In this document: one piece after another, positions 1-9,600 of the stretch | Layout: the number at the start of each line of letters is the position of its first letter | How positions within the stretch are numbered: the stretch's first letter is position 1 | Source of the DNA: Hydrangea macrophylla | Lineage: Eukaryota > Streptophyta > Magnoliopsida > Cornales > Hydrangeaceae | Reading direction: 5' to 3' | Assembly: GCA_033977485.1 (NCBI GenBank) | Contig: CM066988.1 | Coordinates: 55,055,649 to 55,119,648, forward strand | Length of the DNA stretch: 64,000 bases | Made by a program: the position numbers and the translations under genes | The notes under the pieces: generated by a model | Told to the model about the DNA's origin: nothing | The model's input: only the letters and a program-made list of their open reading frames with translations | Databases searched by the model: none

Positions 1-491
1 TGAAAAATCTCATCATTTAAAGAAATACTTTTTCGAAACTTTTGAAATATCCAACCTTTGAGAGGGTAAAGAGGATCACAATGAAAGGAGAAAATTAGCG
101 CACTTGACATGGGTGAGGATTTATGTGCTTATGTGTTTACGTGTTAGGATTAGAATTTTCCATTCTTTTGCATATACAGTAGGCACACACACACGTGCAT
201 TTCATCCGTGTGCCATGTGTGTGGTACATGCATTCAGTTGCATCAAACCATCAAAGCATGAACATGTTTGTCACATTAACCAATATCATTGCATGCATGT
301 AGCATACAAGTCCACAACATCTTCCTCCCAATTAAGATCAAAATAATTCCTCGAAATTCCTTGTCTCCTAAAAATCGATTTTGCATGCGGGCCTTTCATG
401 TCGTGGACCTGTAGAAAGAGTAGAACAACCAGATCCCCTAGTGAGGACACTTCTAATTTTCTTGGGTTCGTCTTCTTGATTTTAGGAGAAC
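1..491 (+). other. Non-coding lead-in to gag-like ORF
   Basis: No supportable coding region. The stretch is rich in ATGCAT/GCATGC-type words and has a short CA repeat near 184-196. It runs directly into the gag-like ORF at 492 and is probably internal leader of the same Tat/Ogre-like element, whose 5' end lies outside the window. Confidence 0.4.
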
Positions 492-1400
492 ATGGACCAT
501 CATCTTGAGATTGATCCGCCAATGGCTTTAAGAGTTTTGAAAGAGAGAGTGAATAAGCTGCAAGCCACTATTGAGCAACAGAACTTAAGGGTGAATCAAT
601 TGGAGAGGGTAACACTCGAGCTCTATCAGTTACTCAAAAAGCAAGTGGGTTTGAATGAGGTAGTGACGAAGGGAATAATGGATCACCCGGCCAAGCACCA
701 AAATCCACATCCAAGCTTAACCATTCACCAAGGCCCATATCCATGCCCAATCCCAATGAACCAAAGAGTTATTTCAAGCTCACGTCTTAATCCAAAAGCC
801 AACTCAAGTTCAAAGTCGAATCCGAAATTAAGCCGAGCAGGCAGGTCAAGAATATTCACCAAGCTTGGCATGACATTATCCATGGCCCTTGGTCACCTCA
901 TTAAGAGTGGTCACCTTAATCCCCTAGACCCAAGGCCACCATCAAATCCCTTACCTCACAAATGTGACTTATCCTTGTACTGCGCCTATCACCAAACTCA
1001 AGGCCACAATACCGATTCTTGCTCAAGACTCCGCCATGAGATCCAGGATCTCATTGACCAGAAAATCATCACTCTTCTGCCAAATCCACCGAGTGACCTT
1101 TTGCAAGCTCTTCACTCCCTGACCTCTCAATCCCAGGGATTTGCTGCATCAATGAGTGCGCGACAATCAACTGGCCCTGGCCCAATCAACAAATGTGGAA
1201 AAGGTATTGACAGTACGTGGTATGAGTCAGATGAATACTGTCCCGCTAAAAATTGGGTCATGGACGTGGATAATATTTCTGCACACATACTGTTGGGGGA
1301 AGACGGACCCGGAGGTTCAAATGATGATAGTGAAGTGATTATGTTCAGAACTGCTGCTGCTAAAGCAAATGTGGATGCTCTTGGAAATCTAATCAATTGA
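492..1400 (+). CDS. Tat/Ogre-type gag-like protein, capsid region missing
   Basis: The 302-residue product resembles the two ends of a Ty3/gypsy Tat-lineage Gag. Residues ~12-50 form a leucine-rich heptad stretch, likely a coiled coil. Residues ~121-155 carry the FTKLGM...PLDPRP-type block, followed by a zinc-knuckle-like YCAYHQTQGHNTDSC (Cys164, His167, His172, Cys177) and HEIQDLID. Both blocks usually precede protease in this lineage. The roughly 200-residue capsid domain expected between coil and knuckle is absent, and no protease, reverse transcriptase or integrase follows: the frame ends at 1400 and a long 3' non-coding tail begins. This suggests a gag-only, non-autonomous element dependent on a helper. 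The start at 492 is the first ATG of the frame. The lineage call rests on the motifs; a decayed full-length element is the alternative. Confidence 0.6.
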   Translation: MDHHLEIDPPMALRVLKERVNKLQATIEQQNLRVNQLERVTLELYQLLKKQVGLNEVVTKGIMDHPAKHQNPHPSLTIHQGPYPCPIPMNQRVISSSRLNPKANSSSKSNPKLSRAGRSRIFTKLGMTLSMALGHLIKSGHLNPLDPRPPSNPLPHKCDLSLYCAYHQTQGHNTDSCSRLRHEIQDLIDQKIITLLPNPPSDLLQALHSLTSQSQGFAASMSARQSTGPGPINKCGKGIDSTWYESDEYCPAKNWVMDVDNISAHILLGEDGPGGSNDDSEVIMFRTAAAKANVDALGNLIN

Positions 1401-1404
1401 AAAT

Positions 1405-1545
1405 CATCTGTGATACTCCAGTTGAGACCAAGTCAAGTCTAGTAATCGAGTCATGTCAAGTAGGAGTCAAGTGTCAAGTCCAGTCGAGTCTTTAAGTCAG
1501 TCGGTTGTCGAGTTTATCGAGTCAAGTGATGTAACCCTTTTTCCT
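1405..1545 (+). repeat. AAGTC/GAGTC word cluster
   Basis: About 140 bp just after the gag-like stop, built mainly from the words AAGTC and GAGTC with short spacers (for example GTCAAGTC, TCGAGTC). It looks like a degenerate microsatellite in the 3' untranslated region. The cluster is followed by AATAAAA near 1553, a possible polyadenylation signal. Confidence 0.5.
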
Positions 1546-2235
1546 GCTAGTTGAATAAAATGTCTCATTCTGTTTGATTCAGTGTTCCAAGTCGTGAATG
1601 TATGGATCATTAAGCCAAAAAAAAAAAGAGAAAAAAATGAAAATCAAATCACTTTTTCAAATGATCGTGAGAAATACTTTGTTAATAAATCTTTGCATTG
1701 AAAATGATCCCTAAATGATCAAAGCAAGTTCTGTGCCGAATCCAAGGAGTACTAGAGAATTGATTAGCTTTACTTTAAGAATTTAAAGATGCTCTTGCTC
1801 AATCTTGAAAAGATGAACTTGGAACTTGAAGCTTGCTCACCATCCCCTTTTCTCAAACACCAAGCCTCAAAGATGAGCCCAACCAGTCTAAAGACATAAA
1901 CTTGGTCCTTGATGATAGCCAGACATTTTGAATGAACTTCTTCTTCCAAGTGAAAAAAAAAAAAGAAAAAAGAAAGAGGCTCGCTAGGATGAAAAAAAAC
2001 CGAAAGGGCGCCTAGGCAAAAGTTAGAGAAAAAAAAAATAAAAAAAAATAAAAAAAAAAAAAATAATAATAATAATAAGATGCGTGTTGATTTCAAAAAT
2101 CCTAATCCTAGCCAGTCAAAATCATAGAGATAGTAAGGAAGAGAAAGGAAAGGAAAAAAAGAAAAGGCAGAGAATAGATAAGATTGAGAATTCTTGAGTA
2201 CTTCAAAATAAATCATTGGCACATAAACTACCTCA
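1546..2235. other. A-rich non-coding stretch
   Basis: No gene is visible. Several poly-A and AAT runs occur, the longest around 2028-2077, with purine-rich intervals between them. Open frames here come only from low-complexity sequence. It is part of the long 3' non-coding tail of the Tat-like element. Confidence 0.5.
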
Positions 2236-3764
2236 AGACTTTGTGTTGTTCTAAAGAAATTGGAAATGAAAAGAGAGATTTGAAAGTATCAATTAAGCTC
2301 ACATTTTTGTGAGAGGCTCAATGGCTAAGAGGGCATAAAACAATGCAAAGATATCTTTGAGAAAAATAAAGAGTGATTTGGAGGGCTGATATCGCTTTGT
2401 GAATATGACAGAGTATGAATAAAACATGATCAGAGTTATAAAGATTAACTGGCTAGTGAAAAGGTTAATGAATCAACCGTCAAATGAAAAAGAAGAAAAG
2501 AAAGAAGGAAAGAAAAAAAAAAAAAGAATAGAGAATAAAGGAAAAAGTAGTTCATCATGCTACACAAGGGCTACCACAAGTGATATGCACTCCCTAGATG
2601 GCATCATGGCTCGAAAAGCCCACCAATTCTTGAAACCGTTTCTTTCAAAGCCTCCTACCTTGATGAACTACGCTTGACCTGATTCCCACTTGGGGATACG
2701 TAGGCAACCTGCTCGGTTCGGTCATTGCCCTATCATCTCATGCTATCTTTCTTTCAGGCCTCGCCCGAACTACTTTGGACCTGATTCCCGCTCGGGGATA
2801 AGTAAGCAAACCTCCCAAGGTTCTCGGTCCATAACCATCCCTACAACTATAAGCATCACCCGTTTGCATCTTTGGTTTCCTTCCTTCAGGCTAGGGGCAA
2901 ATTCACATTTGCTGGAAGCCGCATACATATCGCCAAACCGGGGGCAAACTTTGTTTGTTGAACACCTCATTTAATCCCGAAAGCAATGCCTCCGAATCTT
3001 ATTCAAACTAGGGGCAAACTTCGTTTGCCAAAATCCCTCTATATCAAAAGCAAGCTCTCAAGTAATCAAGTTTGTTTTGAAAGGATTGAAATAGAGTGCC
3101 TTCCATTCTATAAGCTAAAGCACCAATTTGAAGCACGTTCTAGATGGGTAAAGAATTAGCTAAATCAAAAGGGGAAGTTTTTTTTCAAAGTTTAGATTTA
3201 TCAGCAAAGTACTACTCAGATGAGATGATACATTATTCACGATGAATGCACATTGATTCATAATGAATGTAGAGTTTGAGTCAGTCGTCTTGAGTAACGG
3301 GCTTTTTCTGGTCTGTCCTTAGATGAGCCAAATAAACGGTCTCAAATGTGTGGGTTTAAGATGATGAATAAAGATTTGAAAAGTCCCCATAAGCATCCTA
3401 TGGGCTATACGAGCAGAAGTTTCGAACACTATCACATCATAGTGCTAAAAATAAGAGGAGTCCAAGACTAGGGGCAAAGGTGACTTCCCTCTTTTGACAG
3501 AACCAATATGTTCCATCCAAAGTCCGCAGATGCAGAAAATCATTCTTTCTATTAGCTCCGTTCAAATTCTTTGAGTCTGAAAACTCCCAAATTTTGAAAA
3601 TACAACTCTCCGAGTTCGTGGACTCCCGAAATTTTGGAAAATCAATTCTTTAAGTATGAAATAACTCCGAATATCTAAATTTTGGTTCTTAGAACACGAG
3701 GAGACTCCAGAACAAGCATTAATCCTCAATGGCAGCTTCTCTTCATAGGCATTAGTCCTCAATG
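2236..3764 (+). other. 3' non-coding tail with repeated structured motifs
   Basis: There is no convincing gene. The motif ending CTGATTCCC-loop-GGGATACGTAGGCA occurs at 2679-2712 and, with changes, at 2766-2815. A third copy lies at 5499-5550 near the element end. PPT-like words (ctaGGGGCAAA and variants) occur near 2892, 2939, 3009 and 3471, several followed by a partial inverted copy such as GTTTGCC. Both sets resemble the 3' regions of Tat/Ogre elements. From about 3540 the sequence turns into the monomers of the tandem array that follows. Confidence 0.45.
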
Positions 3765-5273
3765 GCAACATATTTGCGTTAACCCTCATTTTGGGAATAT
3801 AACGAATTTATATTCTCGATCCTCGTAACATATTTACGTTGATCCTTTGTTTGAGAATGTAACATATTTATATTCTCGGTTTGCGTAACAAATTTACGTC
3901 GATCCTTTGTTTGAGAATGCAACATATTTGCACTCTCGGTTCTCGTAACATATTTGCGTTAACCCCCCATTCTGAGAATATAACAAATTTATATTCTCGA
4001 TCCTCGTAACATATTTACGTTGATCCTTTGTTTGAGAATGCAACATATTTGCACTCTCGGTTCTCGTAACATATTTGCGTTAACCCCCATTCTGAGAATA
4101 TAACAAATTTATATTCTCGATCCTCGTAACATATTTACGTTGATCCTTTGTTTGAGAATGCAACATATTTGCACTCTCGGTTCTCGTAACATATTGGCGT
4201 TAACCCCCATTCTGAGAATATAACAAATTTATATTCTCGATCCTCGTAACATATTTACGTTGATCCTTTGTTTGAGAATGCAACATATTTGCACTCTCGG
4301 TTCTCGTAACATATTTGCGTTAACTCCTATTCTGAGAATATAACAAATTTATATTCTCGATCCTCGTAACATATTTACGTTGATCCTTTGTTTGAGAATG
4401 CAACATATTTGCACTCTCGGTTCTCGTAACATATTTGCGTTAACCCCCATTCTGAGAATATAACAAATTTATATTCTCGATCCTCGTAACATATTTACGT
4501 TGATCCTTTGTTTGAGAATGCAACATATTTGCACTCTCGGTTCTCGTAACATATTTGCGTTAACCCCCATTCTGAGAATATAACAAATTTATATTCTCGA
4601 TCCTCGTAACATATTTACGTTGATCCTTTGTTTGAGAATGCAACATTTTTGCACTTTCGATTCTCGTAACATATTTGCGTTAACCCCCATTCTGAGAATA
4701 TAACAAATTTATATTCTCGATCCTCGTAACATATTTACGTTGATCCTTTGTTTGAGAATGTAACATATTTATATTCTCGGTTTCCGCAACAAATTTGCGT
4801 CGATCCTTTGTTCTGTGAATATAACGAATTTATATTCTCGGTTTCCGCAACAAATTTGCATCAATCCTTTGTTCTGAGAATATAACGAATTTATATTCTC
4901 GGTTTTCGCAACAAATTTGCATCAATCCTTTGTTCTGAGAATATAACGAATTTATATTCTCGGTTTCCGCAATAAATTTGCGTCGATCCTTTGCTCTGAG
5001 AATATAACAAATTTATATTCTCGGTTTCCGCAACAAATTTGCGTCTTGAGAGTATAACGTATTTATATTCCCGTTTTTCGCAACAGATTTGCGTTAACCC
5101 TCGCTTTGAGAGTATAACAGATTTATATTCCCGGTTTTCGCGACAGATTTGCATTAACTCTCGCTTTGAGAGTATAACGGATTTATATTCCCGGTTTTCG
5201 CGACGGATTTGCGTTAACCCTCGCTTTGAGAGTATAACGGATTTATATTCCCGGTTTTTGCGACGGATTTGCA
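3765..5273 (+). repeat. Tandem array of about 25 60-bp hairpin units (120-bp higher-order period)
   Basis: The array contains about 25 monomers of about 60 bp. In the centre (about 3973-4750) two alternating monomer types give an exact 120-bp period; toward the right end single-type monomers dominate. Each monomer holds two inverted repeats. Stem A is GAGAATATA...TATATTCTC, or GAGAATGCA...TGCACTCTC in the alternate type. Stem B is CGTAA...TTACG, or CGCAA...TTGCG. Because 60 is a multiple of three, long frames with 20-residue repeats appear on both strands; I treat these as by-products. The array lies in the 3' tail of the Tat-like element, about 440 bp before its LTR. Confidence 0.9.
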
Positions 5274-5696
5274 GATCAAATCAAAGGCACTTTCATGACT
5301 CCTGTAACAGATTTGCGCATGGAAAATCTTCCCTGACTAACACGTCACGAAATGCGCGTCATACATAGGGAAAACATGATAAGCATGACATTTACACAAC
5401 CAGGTCAATTCAGGAAATACCATTGCATGGCATTTGCATCACGACAGGATAGGTGCATCCATCCGTGTGACTACTTGCGATTGTGTATGTTCAAGCCATG
5501 CCTGAACTACGTTTTGGTCTGATTCCCGATGGGATACGTAGGCAGCCCGTCATGGAGCACGACCAATTAGAATTCCGATGCACGCCCGTTTTTGCAACGC
5601 ATTTTGTTTTTGCCTAAATTCGACAGTCAGGTCAAAGGCTTGTCTTCACACAGGCTTTGACATTCACTTATGGGTCGCGTTGCTCCACAAGCTCTG
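5274..5696 (+). other. Terminal 3' untranslated segment of Tat-like element
   Basis: Non-coding. It contains the third CTGATTCCC-GGGATACGTAGGCA motif at 5499-5550. A poorly conserved inverted pair of CTTGTC/AAGGC words lies upstream of the polypurine tract. Nothing else is supportable. Confidence 0.5.
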
Positions 5697-5712
5697 TCAA
5701 AGAGGGGCAAAC
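5697..5712 (+). promoter_or_regulatory. Polypurine tract of Tat-like element
   Basis: The purine-rich TCAAAGAGGGGCAAAC directly abuts the TGTAGACACCCC LTR start at 5713. This is the usual place for the plus-strand DNA primer of an LTR retrotransposon. It fixes the upstream element as + strand and the left foldback arm as its 3' LTR. Confidence 0.7.
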
Positions 5713-6188
5713 TGTAGACACCCCAATTTTGACCGACCGTCGAATTTAGGAGAGCGTCACCTCCGCGTCCAATGATGACAATGACCGGAAAATTTGAAGT
5801 ATTCCAAGCTCTTCAGAAAGTTCTCCAAAACGCGATAAAATTTCACAGAAAGAGGAAAATACCAGGTATTTAGGAGAATTCAGATATAAAACACAACTTT
5901 TGGAAAAGATCTTCAAAAATAATTTGTTTCAAAAAGAGAAAAGACCTAAAAGGGGAACCTCAGCCAAAAACGGCACACGGCAGACTGTCGCGGCACTCCC
6001 TGAGTGCCGCGCGGCAGTCAGAGAGTGCCGCTCCGGCATTCACCGAGTGCCGCCACAGATTTCTGACTGCCGTTCACTTTTTAAGTCTGTATTTTGCAGT
6101 GTAATACGTATGCGTATGCAGATAAGAACAAAAAACTGATAAAGTAAGACTGACAAAAATGCGGCAAACAATTAATTGTCGCGGCAGT

Positions 6189-7399
6189 CTTGTTATATTC
6201 CTTGAAAAGAGTTTAATTGCAATTCCGACAAGTCAAATTGCAGGCCTCTAAGCTTGAGTTTTCATGGAGTCTCCTTATATTCCTTGAAAACTCATGAGTT
6301 TTAGGGGACCCAAGTCATGAGTATGGACTTGGATTCATCTACTTGTTTATAAAATAAAAATGATGATCAAACTTTGACTTCCATGTGAAGCATAAGCTTA
6401 CATGGGATTCAAAAGACCATGTTCAAGAGATTTCAAAAGAGATTTTGAGAATCTCTAAGAGTCTCAAGAAAGAAGTATGATTAGCAAAAGAAGTAAAACA
6501 AAGAAAGCAAAGTAGTTTGAGGATTCAAAGGAAAAAATGCAAAAATAAAACAACTTATGGTTAGAGGATCACCTCCAACTATCCTCAAAGTTTCTCTTCT
6601 TTGAAGATCTTCCAAGCTCTTCTTCCTAATTTTCTCTAAACTCTCTCTTTTCTCTCTAAAATGTTGGTGTAATGGTAGTATATTTTTTGTATGTGTTGTC
6701 CTCCCCCTTTCTCATGAAGATACATCTTCTTATATAGACAAAAACTACCAAGTATTTTCAGTGAATTCGGAGTAAAAGACATGTGTAAACATCTCATTTG
6801 GTGGTACAATGTGTACTTTCTGAAATTAAGCAGACTGCTGCCCAGCGCGGCAGTCAAAAAACTGTCACGGCAGTCCGTGAATGCCGCCGCGGCACTCCAC
6901 GACTGTCGTCGCGGCACTTCGTGAATGCCGCGCGGCTCTCATCAACTGCCGCGACAATTAATTGTTTGCCGCATTTTTGTCAGTCTTACTTTATCAGTTT
7001 TTTGTTCTTATCTGCATATGCATACGTATTACACTGCAAAATACAGACTTAAAAAGTGAACGGCAGTCAGAAATCTGTGGCGGCACTCGGTGAATGCCGG
7101 AGCGGCACTCAGGGAGTGCCGCGACAGTCTGCCGTGTGCCGTTTTTGGCTGAGGTTCCCCTTTTAGGTCTTTTCTCTTTTTGAAACAAATTATTTTTGAA
7201 GATCTTTTTCAAAAGTTGTGTTTTATATCTGAATTCTCCTAAATACCTGGTATTTTCCTCTTTCTGTGAAATTTTATCGCGTTTTGGAGAACTTTCTGAA
7301 GAGCTTGGAATACTTCAAATTTTCCGGTCATTGTCATCATTGGACGCGGAGGTGACGCTCTCCTAAATTCGACGGTCGGTCAAAATTGGGGTGTCTACA
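6189..7399 (-). mobile_element. Tat-type LTR in minus orientation, with own TATA region
   Basis: Read on the minus strand from 7399, the LTR starts TGTAGACACC. It continues through a cluster of GGCACTC/GAGTGCCG words (about 7130-6835), a TATA box near 6736 and a leader-like R/U5 zone rich in GAGA and AAGA words, and ends where it meets the inverted left arm at 6189. The order matches the + strand LTR at 53131: same start, same type of palindromic words, TATATAAGG-type box, then GAAGA-rich leader. No polypurine tract precedes its start, so it is a 5' or solo LTR. Confidence 0.7.
6728..6737 (-). promoter_or_regulatory. TATA box of minus-strand LTR
   Basis: The minus strand reads GTCTATATAAGAAG, a good plant TATA context. 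It lies about 100-400 bp downstream of the palindromic word cluster and upstream of a GAGAGAAAAG-rich leader. Confidence 0.55.
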
Positions 7400-7842
7400 G
7401 TGGGAGGGAGATATTTAAATTCAAATAAGTGGTTATTGGTAGTTATGGTTTATATCTATAAATACACATGATGTAATCCTTGTAAGGGGTCCTTGACCAA
7501 CCAAACAAATCAATATACAATGTAGCATTTCCTTTTGCATTTCAGGCTCCTCGCCAAAACAGCCCCTGCAGCATTCCTTTTACTTAGTTTTCCTCAAAGC
7601 TTTTCATTTATTTTTCATGTCTGCAGTTTCTTTAGTTACATATAATTCATGTAATTCCAGTGCTTTTGTTTTTTTTTTTTTTTTTTATCATTTCTTTATT
7701 TTGGGTTCCTTGCTAGTTTTAATGATACTTTTAGTTCTTTGTTCGCAATAACATTTATTCCTTAGTTTATGTTCAGTTTGCATTTCAAAGTAGTCTTAGT
7801 ACTTCAAAGTAGTATAATCATAGTAGTTGCATTTCGAACAGT
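7400..7842 (+). other. Copia-like LTR remnant and T-rich DNA
   Basis: GTGGGAGGGAGA at 7400 resembles a copia polypurine tract. TATCTATAAATACAC near 7452-7466 resembles a TATA box, followed by a short leader-like sequence. I read 7400-7560 as a fragment of a copia LTR. The rest is T-rich, with a poly-T run at about 7669-7687, and no gene is visible. Confidence 0.35.
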
Positions 7843-9304
7843 TCAGTCTCGAAGGCATTTCATTTGGTATTTCATCTCACACATTAAAAAGTCTTGTTTA
7901 AGGCATCGAACATCACCACAATCTCCCTGGTGAGGTGCAGTTTGGATAATCACATTTACACATTGGCAATTTACTTGCCTGGCACGCTCGCACACACTTA
8001 TAAATTTTCCAACCAAACAAGTCTCCACTAGATGGTCTTCACTCCTATGTCTCCTTTGAACACTTCTGGAGAGGCTAGAGATGGTGGGATCTCTAAAAGG
8101 GAGGATAGAGAAGATTTGGGAACCCTAAAATAGTTTCTACTGCTTAGGGAAGTTAAAAATGATGATTAAACTATTCTGTACGCAGCTGCCCTATTTATAG
8201 ATTTCCAAACTGACTTTAAGCCTTTGATCGATTGAAGAACTTTCGATTGATTGAACTCGTCTTGACTTCAATCGATCGAAACTCTTTCGATCGATTGAAC
8301 TTGTCTTGACAACATCCTCTTGTGCCTTTCCAAGCATACTATTGGAGCTAAGAGTGGGACCTCCTAGGCTCTTTATTGTTGGCTCACACCAATTGTTAAT
8401 TCACATGACCAAACTCTTTGATCAGCAAACTAACCAACTGATCAGTTAATGTTTACTTCACTATAAAATAATAACTGAACTCCAACGCGTAAGAACATAT
8501 CCGAAGTGATAACTAGACTTGTATGGTGTACTAATGTCCCTTTACTATCAGCATTCGTAATCATATTCAGGTAGTAGGATAAGCTGTTACTGTCAACCTG
8601 AATCATGATTACTTCTTGTATTCCTTAAGTCTCATTCACTTATCTGATTACCAAACATGTTGACAACTCTTATCAACAAGACAGCAGTTCTTAGTAATCA
8701 ACTTGGTGACATTCTCAACGGAATGTTTACTCTTTATTCGATGGTAGATTCTATCTTAGCAATATATGTTCACAACCCTATGAACATAACATACCCAAGA
8801 TACCCAGGTATTGATTTTTAAGACCTCACTGATTGGTATGTCAAAGCAGCCATATCCACAGTCTGTGTCCATAATCATCTTAAGATTAAGAACACGTACC
8901 TTATACAAGTTATGAGTTCCTATTGACTGTTGACAGTCTTAAGTGTCAATAGGAAAGCTCAGGTCCGTCAATGCACTATAAGCACTATCACATTAACTAA
9001 GAGTCATACTCTAATGATTGAGATTCATCACTCCATCCCATGGTAGTTAATTATGCTACAGTGCAAACTTGATAAGATATCCAGTCTCATCATCCACTGT
9101 GACAAATTTTAAGTATCAAAGACTACTAATTCGTATCTCACTTGTATGTATCTCATACATACACGAATTACTTACTACGATACTTAAGGCTTAACAATCA
9201 ACTCATGAAGGAAACATACATAATGAAATGTAAAGTTGATTTACATATATTAAAATGCTAATGTCTCATACATAAAGTAATGGTTTGAGGGCACAATCCC
9301 AACA
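7843..9304 (-). mobile_element. Copia LTR (minus), family 1
   Basis: On the minus strand the LTR starts TGTTGGGATTGTGCCCTC at 9304. Its sequence parallels two other copies in this window: 16237-16665 (+, fragment) and 31484-32867 (+, diverged, followed by a primer site). Shared blocks include the TACCCTC...GAGTAAGTATT-type segment and the region before the TATA box (minus strand CTATAAATAGGGC at about 8191-8203). Four copies of TTCGATCGATTGAA or its complement lie at 8225-8308, just upstream of that box. The left boundary is estimated from the length of the 31484 copy. Confidence 0.6.
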
Positions 9305-9484
9305 CTGAGACCCGCTGTGGCTACTTCGGGTCGCTTCAGGTCGGTGGTGATATCCCTTCGTCGTCGCCCGGTGGTGGTTGGTGTACTGGTGGCCGGTGGC
9401 AAAATGATCGAAGGTGAGAGAGCGGGATTGAGAGTCTCAGTATATCGACGTAGAGAGAGAGAATTGTTTTGTGCTTTATTTGAT

Positions 9485-9526
<42 letters not shown>

Positions 9527-9600
9527 TGGGTTAGAGTGGAGTTAAAATGGTGGGTTAGTTTGGTGGGTTAAGTGGTGGACTCCACCATGCCACATCATTT
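9305..9600. other. Unassigned GC-richer patch with (GA)n
   Basis: The base composition is distinctly more GC-rich than its surroundings (CGTCGTCGCCCGG, GGTGGCCGGTGG), with a pure GA run at about 9486-9523. An 84-codon frame exists on the + strand, but its end is made of the GA repeat, and I do not recognise it. It may be a fragment of a host gene or UTR cut by the adjacent LTR. Confidence 0.35.

Larger units (their letters stand above)
5713..7399. repeat. Large LTR-derived foldback (inverted repeat, ~1.7 kb)
   Basis: Left arm 5713-6188 and right arm 6945-7399 are near-perfect reverse complements, with a 756-bp spacer (6189-6944). Apart from one 21-bp segment present only in the left arm (around 6007-6030), I saw only isolated substitutions (for example near 5903 and 6113). 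Both arms begin with TGTAGACACCCC, the start of a Tat-type LTR, and both hold the GGCACTC/GAGTGCC palindromic words. The left arm follows a polypurine tract, so it is a truncated 3' LTR; the right arm is the start of a longer minus-strand LTR. A read-through transcript would fold into a very long hairpin. Confidence 0.9.

Noticed and set aside
1770..2222. 150-codon minus-strand frame rich in Phe, Leu and Ser
   Set aside because: Low-complexity translation of poly-A/AAG runs; not a membrane protein gene.
3765..5273. CRISPR-like array
   Set aside because: Repeat units are contiguous with no unique spacers, and the surroundings are a plant retroelement.
5039..5368. 109-codon frame with 20-residue repeats (and a minus-strand counterpart at 4891-5154)
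   Set aside because: It follows from the 60-bp tandem array being a multiple of three. No start context, codon preference or domain supports a protein.
9317..9571. 84-codon frame with ERERERE tail
   Set aside because: The tail is the GA microsatellite. Nothing shows it is translated, so I kept the region only as an unassigned GC-richer patch.
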